Shown one piece after another: positions 20,657 to 29,959 of a DNA stretch of 56,217 bases. This DNA is from Chara braunii (lineage: Eukaryota > Streptophyta > Charophyceae > Charales > Characeae). The notes under the pieces were generated by a model. The model saw only the letters and a list, made by a program, of their open reading frames with translations, searched no databases and was not told the DNA's origin. The stretch lies in assembly GCA_003427395.1 (NCBI GenBank), contig BFEA01000247.1, positions 1,067,548 through 1,123,764 of the forward strand, written 5' to 3'. The translations under genes were made by a program, and so were the position numbers. The first letter of the stretch is position 1; each line of letters opens with the position of its first letter.

Positions 20657-22345
20657 TTGCGTCCAGGCCCCGACTTTCAAGTCCGGTCTGCATTGCACAA
20701 TCTTCTCTCACAGGCTGCTGCTCGCAATTCGCAGCAGATGGAATCTGTCATCCAGCAAGCAACGTCAGTTTGGCGTGCCCGCTTGCTGCAGTGGTTGAGC
20801 AATAATATCTCCAATGCAGATATGATTGTGCATATCCGTCAGCTTGAATGCCTGATTCGGAAGTATCAATATGTCCGCCAGCGATACACAGCTCAGTCTC
20901 GAGATTCCTTCCTTGATCATAATAAAGTTGTGCACATGCACGAGGTGTCTCAGGTAACGGGGTTGCGACAAGCCTTGCATGCACCCCAAGTGCTCCACTT
21001 GCACCCTGACCCTGATGCCGCAGCACACCTGCGTATCTGTGATAAGTTGTTTCCGCCAACTCGCGTCCAATTCTCTAATTTTACGGAAGTTGCGCTCAGT
21101 GTCACACCTGGGATCTCCATGCCTGACCCCTTAGACTGTCAATGTCGAAAAGTGTTTCCTGACTGCTCACACTTAGTCGACGGCTATGTTGTTACAGCCG
21201 ACTGCGACATCATTCCTGATGATCGCCTCCCCGACTTGTTCCATGAAGGCTCGAAGTATCATCTTAATGGACAAATCGCTGATGTGCTTCAGGCTGTTAG
21301 AGTCGGCCTTGACGAGTATATTGCTAAATACTCGAGGTCGGTCTCCGAGCAGCTTCGGTCGGCCACTCTGAAAAAATTGCAGCAGTGGCGCTCAACCGTT
21401 CTCACATGTTGCCAAAGCAACATCTCATCCCCCCACACTACCACACGACAACCGCACTCCCTTCACTCGGTGCACAGGGCTTTGAGACACCTTCAACAAC
21501 ACTTTGCTATTGTTCCTGTTGACAAGACCTCACATAACTTGGCAATATGTTGTAAAAATTGGTACCTGTCTCATCTACCTGCTCATTTGGACAGCCCTAC
21601 CTATGATGTGCCTCTTGAGTGTGTTGCAGATATCCTGGAACATCACGCGCTCTGGAATCATCGGTGGGGATATACACACAAAGACACGCTGCCATATCTG
21701 TACTATGCACTTAAAGCGCACAAATCGCCCCCCGGGCTTTGCAGTATTGTCAGCGTCACGGAGCGGAATAATCTCTCCCTGCCGCAGCGATCTCAATCAG
21801 CTGCGCCATTTGTTCATGCAGTCCACCATCGACCTCCCCACAAACCCTTGGCCAGTACTACCGTCGCTTCTNCCCNCCTCAGNGTTGCANTACAAGGAGT
21901 CATTGAAACTCTCCGTGAGAAGGATAATGTGTTGTATCAGCAAAGCGGTGTGAGACGGTGCTGGATCGTGCAAAGCGCTGAGGAGGTGATGCTTGATCTC
22001 AAATGTAATTCCTCTTCTCTTTGTAACCATGCTCCTCGCACTGTTGATTTCACAACTATGTATACCAATCTTCCTCATGACCGTATTTGTCATAATGCAT
22101 CAAAAGCGGTTGAGGAAGCCTATACATATGCCTTACAACAACACGCACAGGGGCGCACACATCCTCCTACCCTTAGCATGATTGTTAAAGGGCCCCGTCA
22201 AGGGGAGTGGACGGTTGATACCGGACCAAACACCTTGACCGTTTCCCAAATTCTTGAACATCTCCATTTCATTGTGACAAACACTATCTTTATGCAGCGG
22301 AGGCACCTTGCGACATCAGCTGATTGGCATCCCGATGGGGACTAA
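20657..22345 (+). CDS. Penelope-like RT, N-terminal part (frameshifted)
   Basis: The frame is open from about 20,648; no ATG was chosen because the true start is likely upstream. A family-typical N-terminal region includes a Cys cluster (CQCRKVFPDC, about 21,139-21,168), then VVTADCDIIPDDRLPDLF, then PVDKTSHNLAICCK near 21,517, which in related PLEs precedes the RT core. RT motif A is TVDFTTMYTNLPH, with the catalytic Asp codon at 22,045. The frame runs out of phase near 22,308, just before the GIPMG motif, which continues in the next frame. The RT would copy the element's RNA for target-primed insertion. Four Ns fall at 21,872-21,890. Confidence 0.75.
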   Translation: MRPGPDFQVRSALHNLLSQAAARNSQQMESVIQQATSVWRARLLQWLSNNISNADMIVHIRQLECLIRKYQYVRQRYTAQSRDSFLDHNKVVHMHEVSQVTGLRQALHAPQVLHLHPDPDAAAHLRICDKLFPPTRVQFSNFTEVALSVTPGISMPDPLDCQCRKVFPDCSHLVDGYVVTADCDIIPDDRLPDLFHEGSKYHLNGQIADVLQAVRVGLDEYIAKYSRSVSEQLRSATLKKLQQWRSTVLTCCQSNISSPHTTTRQPHSLHSVHRALRHLQQHFAIVPVDKTSHNLAICCKNWYLSHLPAHLDSPTYDVPLECVADILEHHALWNHRWGYTHKDTLPYLYYALKAHKSPPGLCSIVSVTERNNLSLPQRSQSAAPFVHAVHHRPPHKPLASTTVASXXLXVAXQGVIETLREKDNVLYQQSGVRRCWIVQSAEEVMLDLKCNSSSLCNHAPRTVDFTTMYTNLPHDRICHNASKAVEEAYTYALQQHAQGRTHPPTLSMIVKGPRQGEWTVDTGPNTLTVSQILEHLHFIVTNTIFMQRRHLATSADWHPDGD

Positions 22346-23651
22346 TTCTGGTCCGGAGATAGCTAATTTGACATTGTATTGGGATGAGGCTCGATTTGTT
22401 GATGACCTCCAGCAGTGTGATCTTCGAGCAGCTCAACGGTATGCGTTCACATACCACTTGATCGATGATGTTCTGTCATGGGGACACCTGCCACCACCGT
22501 CAGAACACTATGGCGTCGAATGGAAGGAGACCACAGCGTCGGATGGCTCTTGCACATTCTTAGGTGAACGCCTCCAAGTCCGCCCTGACGGTTCCCTGCG
22601 TATGAGTGTCTTTGACAAAGCAGCTGAATGGAATTTCCCTGTTATTCGTTATCCTAGTGCTACGTCTAACGGCCCTGCACACCAGCCGGCTGGAGTGTTT
22701 ACAGGCCAGCTTACTAGGTTTGAGTATGTCTGCAACAACTGGTATGATTTCAAAACTGCAGCAGCGATGCTCACACGCCGCATGCTTCTTCGCGGGCACT
22801 CTCCAACAACGCTTGCGAAAGGATGGACTTCCTATATTCGTAAACGTCAACACAGGTACCCTGCGCACGTGACCCGCCTCTCCAGCTGGTGCCGCAGCAT
22901 GCTTCGATGGTATATTCATCACCTGCTTTCTCGGGTATCCACACACTGTCCTCGGACTACGCCTGTCACAACCCCTTCTTCATTATCGGCGCCTGTCACA
23001 CCTATCACAACCTCTTCTTCATTACTTGCGTCTACCGCACCTGCGTCCTCATCAGTCTTAGTAACCCCTTCCGTGCCGTTTGTGACCCTGACTGCTCCTT
23101 TTCGATTCGCAGCCTCTTCCTCATCGGCCTTGGTTGCTTCTGATTCCGCAGGAGCAACTCGACCCGCAGCTGCTGTGTCCCCCTTGGTCTCAGTGTGTTC
23201 CTCCATGGCATCCGGTGCCATCGCAGTTGTGTCACCCTTGGTCTCAGTGTGCTCCTCCATGGCATCCGTGACCACCATAGTTGCTTTGTCGCCCTTGGTC
23301 TCGGTGCGTTCCGCCATGGCATCCGTGGTCGTGCCTGCATTACCACTTGCAGAGTCCCCTCTTCGGGTCTCACCTACGACTGGCCCCCCTGTCTCTGCTT
23401 CAGCCATTTCACCACCCCTGACTTCATCCCCCCCGTCTTCACGACCTATATTTCCCCTGGTTTTATCGTCGTATGTTACCCACCTTCCGACAACTCTACC
23501 ACCCCTGTCTTCACCACTTTTACCTCCCCTGGTTTTGTCTCCATCCGTTACCCCTCTTCCTAATCCACAAACCACTTCGTCCACACAGACTCCGTCATCA
23601 TGTTCTGCCCCTGCAGAAAGCCTGCTTCGCCGTCCTAGACGCCGACTTTGA
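22308..23651 (+). CDS. Penelope-like RT, C-terminal part plus Ser/Thr/Pro linker
   Basis: The frame opens with QLIGIPMGTNSGPEIANL, the PLE motif that follows motif A. YHLIDDVLSW carries the paired catalytic Asp residues (about 22,459-22,470). CTFLGERL and the NFPVIRYP and RFEYVCNNWYDF segments match the PLE thumb region. After about residue 205 comes a long Ser/Thr/Pro/Ala linker with three copies of VSPLVSV-type repeats. It ends RRPRRRL then TGA at 23,649-23,651. The same phase is open immediately after the TGA, so RT and protease were probably one polyprotein. Confidence 0.8.
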   Translation: MRHQLIGIPMGTNSGPEIANLTLYWDEARFVDDLQQCDLRAAQRYAFTYHLIDDVLSWGHLPPPSEHYGVEWKETTASDGSCTFLGERLQVRPDGSLRMSVFDKAAEWNFPVIRYPSATSNGPAHQPAGVFTGQLTRFEYVCNNWYDFKTAAAMLTRRMLLRGHSPTTLAKGWTSYIRKRQHRYPAHVTRLSSWCRSMLRWYIHHLLSRVSTHCPRTTPVTTPSSLSAPVTPITTSSSLLASTAPASSSVLVTPSVPFVTLTAPFRFAASSSSALVASDSAGATRPAAAVSPLVSVCSSMASGAIAVVSPLVSVCSSMASVTTIVALSPLVSVRSAMASVVVPALPLAESPLRVSPTTGPPVSASAISPPLTSSPPSSRPIFPLVLSSYVTHLPTTLPPLSSPLLPPLVLSPSVTPLPNPQTTSSTQTPSSCSAPAESLLRRPRRRL

Positions 23652-24890
23652 CCTACTTCCCAACCTCAGCTTACTCCCCTTTCCTCCATCTCTGTTCTTG
23701 GACGAAGAAGAACCCGTTCATTCTCCCCACCACGACCCTCCCCAACATCTCGTCCTCGTCTTTTGCCGCCCCAAGCATCCTTACCACGCCTGCAACGCTC
23801 TTCGACTGCAGACCTTTCTGCAACGCGGCAAACACAAAACAGGAGGGATGATGGCGAGGGGCTATCCGAGGATGAACTTGGCAAGGGGACTGTAGGAGAT
23901 TCTGTAGAAAATCCGCCTGACTGGCCTCCACCGAATCTGTGTGGTCTCTCTGCTACTAACATCTGCCTGCAAGCCTATCGTCGGGAACCATATACTCACT
24001 CTGATGTCTTGGCCATTGCTTCCGATCTTGATGCTCAGGAACGTGAGTTATATGGCGATAACCCGACTCTGCATCCCCCACAGTATAGTAATTACACTCG
24101 ACATGGGGGATTCAATGTCTCTGTTTTGGAGACTGCTTTGATAAGGCGCCGGCTTGATATGCAGCGTGCCCCTTCGGGTGGCGACCCAGACCACTGTTCG
24201 CANGTTTGTGCCTATATTCTNCATANTCCTGGCCACTACACCGCTCTTGTCCGTGCCTCTGGTTCTTGGGAATTATGGAATGGCGGTGCTATGGTGCAAA
24301 CTATTACTGCCATCTGTGATCTCGTGCGTAATTACCCTAACCTGCAACTGTTCCAGGTCATTGACCCTATGGGTACCTCGTGTACTTCCATGCCCACCTC
24401 TATGCCTATCTCTGTGCCTGCCTCTATACCTGTCTCTGTGCCTGTTTCTGTGTCTGTCTCCTTCCAGAATACTGACTTTGTGGGTACTACGTGTACTTCC
24501 GTCCCCGCCTCTGCACCTGTCTCAGTGCCTGCCTCCACACCCGTCTCCATGCTCGTTTCTGTGTCTGTCTCCGTGCCTACCTCCATGACTGTCACCGTGC
24601 CTGCTTTAGTCTTCATTCCCCCACATGCTGCATTAACACCTTGTGACCTCCTTCTTTGTGAGATCACTGACACAGTTACACTTGGTTGTGGAAAGCATCG
24701 ACTTTGTCGACATCACTACAACNNTANNATTTTTCGGGCCCGCTGTCGGCAGGGATGCCACCTGTATCCGGATTGTGAACATCCTCTACATCCAGATGCA
24801 GTATGTCCCATCTGTCCCTGCGGGCGCTATAGTGAATGTGTCTTTGTTTTTTATTTTTATCCTTTGATTCAGTGTAATTTTTTTTTGTAA
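23652..24890 (+). CDS. Josephin-like cysteine protease with RING-like C-terminus, PLE-encoded
   Basis: Residues are counted from 23,652, directly after the TGA. An Arg/Pro/Ser-rich stretch leads to the Josephin-like domain (about 96-235). Candidate catalytic Cys is in NLCGLSATN (residue 97, codon 23,940), His in PGHYTALVRA (residue 195) and Asn in WELWNGG (residue 210). The His-Asn spacing of 15 equals that of ataxin-3, and the Cys-His spacing is 98 against about 105. The segments DVLAIASDLDAQERELYG and GGFNVSVLETALIRRRLDM match Josephin helices. The Gln that lies five residues before the Cys in ataxin-3 is a Pro here. A Val/Ser/Pro repeat follows (about 237-320). The Cys/His cluster (about 331-396) includes CGKHRLCRHH and CPICPC and is RING-like. 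Josephins cleave ubiquitin chains; activity here is inferred. Three Ns fall inside the domain. Confidence 0.65.
   Translation, partial: PTSQPQLTPLSSISVLGRRRTRSFSPPRPSPTSRPRLLPPQASLPRLQRSSTADLSATRQTQNRRDDGEGLSEDELGKGTVGDSVENPPDWPPPNLCGLSATNICLQAYRREPYTHSDVLAIASDLDAQERELYGDNPTLHPPQYSNYTRHGGFNVSVLETALIRRRLDMQRAPSGGDPDHCSXVCAYIXHXPGHYTALVRASGSWELWNGGAMVQTITAICDLVRNYPNLQLFQVIDPMGTSCTSMPTSMPISVPASIPVSVPVSVSVSFQNTDFVGTTCTSVPASAPVSVPASTPVSMLVSVSVSVPTSMTVTVPALVFIPPHAALTPCDLLLCEITDTVTLGCGKHRLCRHHYNXXIFRARCRQGCHLYPDCEHPLHPDAVCPICPCGRYSECVFVFYFYPLIQCNFFL
24361..24610 (+). repeat. In-frame minisatellite in the PLE protein
   Basis: Twelve-base units around GCCTCTGTGCCTGTCTC build a two-copy ~114-bp higher-order repeat. 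The copies share GTGGGTACTACGTGTACTTCC-like starts at about 24,369 and 24,480. Periods are multiples of three, so the frame stays open and encodes a Val/Ser/Pro spacer. Confidence 0.8.
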
Positions 24891-25060
24891 AACACTGAAA
24901 GAAATAATAATACTGTGTAACAAAGAATAAGAGGACACTGTTTTGTGTCATTCTGGTTTGTTTGTCTCTTTGCCTGTCTGTCCTTTCATTTTTCTTTTCT
25001 TCGCTCATCTTATTTCTTCTTCGACTTCACGTGCTTACGCTCTTAGTCAATAGTTTTATG

Positions 25061-25205
25061 ACTATATATATATATATATACGTTACCTGATCGGACGTCC
25101 GGACCCCCCTTGACCGTCCAGGGTTGTCCAATCGGACAACTGGTCGGTCGTACGCCCGAGGCCCTATGTCCTATCAGAGGGGAAATTGGGGGGGGGGGGG
25201 GGGCG
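25061..25205. repeat. (TA)n tract, GTCCGG palindromes and a G run
   Basis: (TA)n covers about 25,061-25,081. It is followed by CGGACGTCCG (25,092-25,101), GTTGTCC-AATC-GGACAAC (25,123-25,140) and a run of about 17 G at 25,187-25,203. The palindrome words recur at 808-819 and 26,694-26,778. Confidence 0.75.
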
Positions 25206-25519
25206 CTTCCATGGGGAATCGGGTGCCGTGAGGGTGAGAAGCGGGCAGGGGCGAAGCGGGGGGGCCGAAGGGAAAATTTTTCGAGGCCGGTAGGGCCTCG
25301 AAAATCGAAAACGAAAATGCCCCGATCTGGGCTGTCAGATCTTTGAGATTGACGGTCCAAATCGGGCCGATTTCAAAATCGAATTCCAAGGCGTTGAGGC
25401 GCTCTCTCACGCGCGACTTCGCCTTGCCCTGTCGGTGAAGTTCGGTGTTGCAGTTGCCGAACTGCGACGCCCAACGAATGCAACCCACGCGTCATCGCCC
25501 GCCCGCGCAAGGTGAGTTT

Positions 25520-26150
25520 GGTTCCCTTCGTACTCCTCCAAATCTTCCTTTCGTCCTCTGCCTTTTGTTCCTCCCCTCCTCCTTTTGTTCCTCCTCGTCC
25601 TTGTTGTTGTCCTCCTCCACTACTCCTCCATGGGATCTTCCCCCTCCTCGTCGTCCTCGTAGTCCTGGTACTTTCTCTCCTTCTCGTCCTCCTCTTATTC
25701 TTCCTCGTCCTCCTCTTCTTCCTCCTCCTCCTCGTCCTCCATCTCCTCCACTTCTTCTTCCACCTCCTCTTCCTCTTCTTCCTCCTCTTCTTCCTCGTCT
25801 TCTTCCTCCTCCTTCTCCTCTTCTTCTTCCTCTTCTCGATCCTCCTTCTCCTCCTCCTCCTCTTCTGCCTCCTCATCCTCGTCGTCCTCGTTGTAGTCCT
25901 CTTTGCTTTGTTTTTCCCGCACTCAATCCATCCATCCATCCATCCATCCATCCATCCATCCATCCATCCATCCATCAATCAATCATTCATTCAGTCAATC
26001 AATCAATCAATAGAATCAATCAACCAATCTATCAATCAATCAATCTATCGATCAATCAATCAATCAGTCGGGATCCCGTCGAATCGATTGGTTCTCGAAC
26101 CAATCATTGATTGATAGATTGATTGATTGATTGAGTGAGTGAGTGACTTC
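25520..26150. repeat. TCC-rich tract and CATC/CAAT microsatellites ending in a large inverted repeat
   Basis: Pyrimidine-rich TCC/TTC text (25,520-25,915) gives artefactual Leu- or Glu-rich frames. (CATC)n covers about 25,923-25,976, and (CAAT)n runs continue to 26,066. CGGGATCCCG lies at 26,069-26,078 and GATTGGTTC-TC-GAACCAATC at 26,086-26,105. The matching ATTGATTG runs to 26,135 could pair with the left CAAT runs as one cruciform. Confidence 0.85.
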
Positions 26151-26690
26151 CAAATTTTTTTTATTTTTTTTTTTAAAGGCGGAGGGGGGGGGGGGTTCGA
26201 TGTGACCGAGCGGTGATGGTGGAGGTTCGGCCCGCTCCCCATCATCCTTCTCCTCTTCCTCTTCTTCCTCCCCACGGTGCTCCTCACCTCTTTGCCCTCC
26301 TCTTGCTCGTCCTTTTCGCCTCCATCCCCTGCCTCGTTCTTCTACGTGGATGGATGGATGGATGGATCAGGTAGGTAGGTAGGTCGATAGACAGGTAGGT
26401 GGGTAGATTGATAGATAGGTAAGTGAGATAGGTTAGATAAGATAGATTTTATAGATTCATAGATTAGATAGGTAGATAGATAGATAGATAGGTAGGTAGA
26501 GAGGTTGGTAGATAGGTAGGTAGACAGATAGATCAATAGATACACCCCACCATTACACATCGCACACCGTATCTGATTTTTTTTTTTTTTTTGGCTCATA
26601 ACAGCCTGAATTTTTTTAGGGGGGGTCCCCTAGTGGTGCGCAGACCCCCCCCCCCCCCCCCCCCCCCCCCCGTTTTTTTTTTTTTTGGCA
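26150..26690. repeat. GGAT/AGGT/GATA microsatellites and homopolymers
   Basis: Tetranucleotide runs cover 26,347-26,545. A T run is at about 26,577-26,593, a C run of about 25 at 26,646-26,671, and a T run at 26,673-26,686. No gene is seen. Confidence 0.85.
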
Positions 26691-26693
26691 AAA

Positions 26694-26778
26694 CAGTTGT
26701 TGTCCGATTTTTCGGACATCTCCCCCCTGACCGTCTCACGGAGACGTTCGGGGGAGACGTCTCCCCAGCGGACAACTG
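26694..26778. mobile_element. Fold-back (MITE-like) element with nested hairpins
   Basis: Outer arms CAGTTGT (26,694-26,700) and ACAACTG (26,772-26,778) enclose TGTCCGA-TTTT-TCGGACA (26,701-26,718). Inside is a nested hairpin with TCTCCCCC/GGGGGAGA (26,719-26,757) around CGTCTC/GAGACG (26,732-26,746). AGCCTGA and AGCCTAG flank it loosely, and (TA)n follows at about 26,787. Mobility is inferred from structure only. Confidence 0.5.
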
Positions 26779-27334
26779 ACAGCCTAGATATATATATAGT
26801 TTAAAGAGTTCAATTTCATCGGGAAACGAACTCAGGTTTGTACTTTGCGAGTTTGTGAGCGTGAGGTTGAAAGCAACGACAGTTGGCTTATGCCAACGGT
26901 TAAACTTAACCCCCCCCCAAAAAAAGCGACGAACAAAAGCCCAAGCGCCAAATGGAGCGCTCGGAGGGGACAGGGATAGTCCCTGAAAAGGAGAAAACGG
27001 GAGCCCGTTTCTAAGGTGCAACTCGTTTTTAGGTAAATCCTTTTATAGCTTTTTTTTCCTTCTTTTTTCTCTTTATTGTTCCACCCACGACTTTGGAAAA
27101 GGGAAGGGGATCCGTTTTGGGGCAATGGGCGGCCCTCCATCATTCTCTACATGCACAACGGCAAAAAATATGGCGGTGTATCTTTCCATGTTCTAGTGGA
27201 AGATTCATTCCGCGGAGTCCGTGGGGCAGCGTGAGTACTGAGGTAAGTTGATTCCGTTTCTCTTCTTATTCTTTTTAGCTTATTCCCCCTCCCCACGTGA
27301 CTCACGTAGGCAGGAGAGGGAGGAAGTTGTGAGA

Positions 27335-27673
27335 AGCAGTGGGATTTGAACCCGCGGCTGCATTTTAGCAGCCACATGTTGGTTGCCCTGAGAGACAAAC
27401 GGGCAGGCAGATTGGGGTGAATGAGCTGCCATTATTGCAACGTTAAAAAAAAAAAAAAAGTTTGTAGGAACTTGAAACGAATGGGCTGGTTCCACCAGCC
27501 TTAACCTCCTTGGTTTCAAGGAGGAAGCTGTTTGGAACCACGACCCACGTCCCTTCACCCAGATGCTAATATTATGGGTCGCAGGATTGTTGATCCTATG
27601 GCCAGAATCGTACCGTGTAAAGGGATGGAAGTTGAGAGGAAGTTGGGCGGGGGGGGGGGGGGGGGGGGGGGGG

Positions 27674-27712
<39 letters not shown>

Positions 27713-28292
27713 AGGAGAGGAGCGGACGTACCGCTCACAAACTGCCAGCTGCCCTCCCCGTTTTCAGGGGAGGGCAGAGGAAATGAGGGGGTATTGTTAG
27801 AAGTAGCAGTACATACCTGGCTAGAATAACACCGAGGCCCCTTGCCGTTTGAGAGGGTTGGGTTTTCCTGATTTTCTTTCTCTATTTTCTTTCAAAATGC
27901 AAGCATCCTGGTGAGGACACTTGTTTAAACGAGGTGCAGCCTCTGGCAAGGGCTGGCAGAGGCAACTATCAAGCTCCCATTTTTAGAGGGAGCCTGGAAA
28001 TGAAAGGTCACCTATCGGAAAAGGTCAAATACCTTTTCCACGATGTATCTGCCTTGGGAAAAATGTCCAGGTACATCAAACTGAAAAGGGCTATATTTTT
28101 CAACCCCTTATTAGAAAAATAAAAGAACCACTGTTTTAGAAATCCTTGGAATTCAGTTATCTCGTAGAAATCCGAGATAGCCTGAATAAAGAAAAGAAAA
28201 ATGAAAAACAGGGCAGTTAAGGAAACTGCCCCACTAAGTCTGTCACTGTTGTGTGGCCACAATTACCCCTTGATCTTGTTGTAGATCAAGGG
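27335..28292. repeat. Second hairpin-dense block
   Basis: Perfect stems follow closely: GGCTGC/GCAGCC (27,356-27,373), GGCTGGT/ACCAGCC (27,484-27,500), CCTCCTTG/CAAGGAGG (27,505-27,524), GCCCTCCCC/GGGGAGGGC (27,751-27,775), GCCTCTG/CAGAGGC (27,939-27,963), GCTCCC/GGGAGC (27,973-27,993), GGAAAAGGT/ACCTTTTCC (28,017-28,039), GATGTA/TACATC (28,042-28,077), TATCTCG/CGAGATA (28,158-28,179), GGGCAGTT/AACTGCCC (28,211-28,231) and CCCTTGATCT/AGATCAAGGG (28,267-28,292). A G run and (GA)n lie at about 27,648-27,710. No gene is seen. Confidence 0.75.
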
Positions 28293-28299
28293 CTGACTG

Positions 28300-29640
28300 T
28301 GACCCCACGATTTTGTCTGGGGACTGAGTGATGGGCAGCACTTCTCAGCCAGTATAGAGTCAGCAGCTTTCCCTCAACTGCCACACAAAGCACTCGTGCT
28401 GCCAGTGTGTTGTTGAACACTCAAGTGCTGGAGGAGCTGTTGGAGGAGAGGCTGGAGAACTACTGGGCTGGAGGAGGCCCTGAAGGTCTGCAGAGGTGCA
28501 GCTGGAGGAGGAAGCAGGGCAGCCATAGCTGAGGCAGGGGGCACTCTGCTCCAGCCTTAGGCTCAGGCTGGTACTGGCCCTCTAGGACCACTCTGCTGGA
28601 CCAGGATTGTAAGGAAGGGCTTGGAAGAACACAAGTTCTATTATTTTTGCAGCAGGTCTCATCGGCAACAAGGTGTTTTTCAGATCGGCGCTGGTGGAGG
28701 TGCTAATTGTGCAGCAGGTTGCACCCCATTCGGTGGGGTTATGATGCAAAAATTTATGACGTCGACAACTTTTTTTTTTTTGCGGCTTTATGCTGCAGAA
28801 ATTGCAGCACGGCCTGTGGTGCTAGGTGGAGGGGAGATGCTGCCGATTGTTTTTGGCACTGTGGACCCTTCTTTTTGTGGGTGTCAGGTGGTGGTGCTGC
28901 TGTGTGACCTGAGGCTGGATTGGACGACGCGGCGGTCGACCACTCTCTTGATTTTTTTGAGTGATATTTGGGCAATGCATGGGACCTTGGTGGACCAGCG
29001 GGATTTGGTGGTGGTACTGGCGATTGGTGCACATTTTGGACTTGGTTCCAAGCGGAAATTTGCGGAGCACACACATTGTTTTTTGTTTTAACTACGGTTG
29101 AGCACACACCGTCGGCAAGTGGGACCATTGGCACTACCCTGCAGTACTACTGGTTTATGTTGGAAACAGCGGGACTACTTGGAGTGTGCGTGTCTGAGAT
29201 GTTGATTGTTGGGGGCTTGCGGTACATGCGGTTTTTGCATCCTAGTCCGCCGTTTTTTTTGGAGGGCGGGAACTCAAGGGGCTTCGGCAGTTGGGGCTAC
29301 TCTGTGCCATGGGTGGTAGCGTGAAACTATCCGGGACCACTTGGGCCGACCTAGGACCAGTTGGGACCAGCGCAAGACAGATGACATTTTTTTAAGGACG
29401 TGTGTGACTTGCTGTGCTCACTTGTGGGTGTACCAACTGTGAGACGGATAAGTGAGAGGTGTATTGAGACCTTTGGCTGGGCCCGAGACTTACCTTGGGG
29501 CTGCAATTTTTTTCAGCGGCGCTCATCTCTCTTCACTTGGCTTTCTTGAGTGATCTAGGTAGCAGTTCGAAACCACTTCACTGAAGTTCAGTTGGATGAC
29601 TCATATTCCCTTCACTCCTGAGTGTATCAACACATGGCTA
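28300..29640. other. No supported gene
   Basis: A CTGGAGGAG-rich stretch lies around 28,430-28,510. A 156-codon plus-strand frame (28,621-29,091) and overlapping minus frames exist, but none has recognisable motifs or a consistent coding bias. Confidence 0.5.
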
Positions 29641-29708
29641 CCCGTTTTGTTTTTAATACTCTAAAGAAAAGGTAGAGCAGAGTTGCGGGTGTCGTGCATG
29701 GGTGAACA

Positions 29709-29957
29709 GTGGGCCTGACTCGATTGTGGGGCTCTTTGGAGTTTTTTGAATGCGTTGATTTCCTGGTGTGCGAGTGGGTAAGAAGGATGTATGCAAAAGG
29801 GAGATTGAATTTTGCCCATTCAAATGGCGGGGAGGTTCATTTTCCAACCTTTTCGTTTGCATGTGTGCCATCTGAACTCGTGATTTTTTTTAAAGAGGAA
29901 ACCAACGGGCGCCTAGAAAAGGAATCGATGACAACGAAGAAAGACGAGGTGCAATGA
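29709..29957 (+). CDS. Small unknown ORF (doubtful)
   Basis: The 82-codon ATG frame has protein-like composition, with aromatic-rich segments such as LEFFECVDFLVCEWVRRMY, and ends with a Lys/Glu-rich tail. No family is recognised and no neighbours support it. It may be the last exon of something decayed, or chance. Confidence 0.2.
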   Translation: MGLTRLWGSLEFFECVDFLVCEWVRRMYAKGRLNFAHSNGGEVHFPTFSFACVPSELVIFFKEETNGRLEKESMTTKKDEVQ

Positions 29958-29959
29958 GC

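Larger units (their letters stand above)
19781..25081 (+). mobile_element. Penelope-like retroelement with Josephin and RING-like domains
   Basis: A ~5.2-kb plus-strand unit lies between (TA)n tracts at 19,781-19,813 and 25,061-25,081. It encodes a PLE-type reverse transcriptase, a Ser/Thr/Pro-rich linker, a Josephin-like protease and a Cys/His cluster. No GIY-YIG endonuclease motif is visible on either side of the RT. The unit is damaged: one frameshift near 22,308, one TGA at 23,649 and runs of N (about 21,872-21,890, 24,203-24,226, 24,723-24,728). Exact termini are inferred. Confidence 0.7.

Noticed and set aside
22919-23584. 221-codon minus-strand frame over the PLE linker
   Set aside because: It is the complement of the Ser/Thr/Pro-rich repeat and has no motif.
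25373-26114. Long Arg/Lys-, Leu- and Glu-rich frames
   Set aside because: They translate TCC and CATC/CAAT repeats in several frames.
27335-27400. Minus-strand tRNA-like text with GGGTTCAAATCCC and a 6-bp stem
   Set aside because: The anticodon-like loop has six bases, the T stem has a mismatch and no acceptor stem pairs. It fits better as part of the hairpin-dense block.
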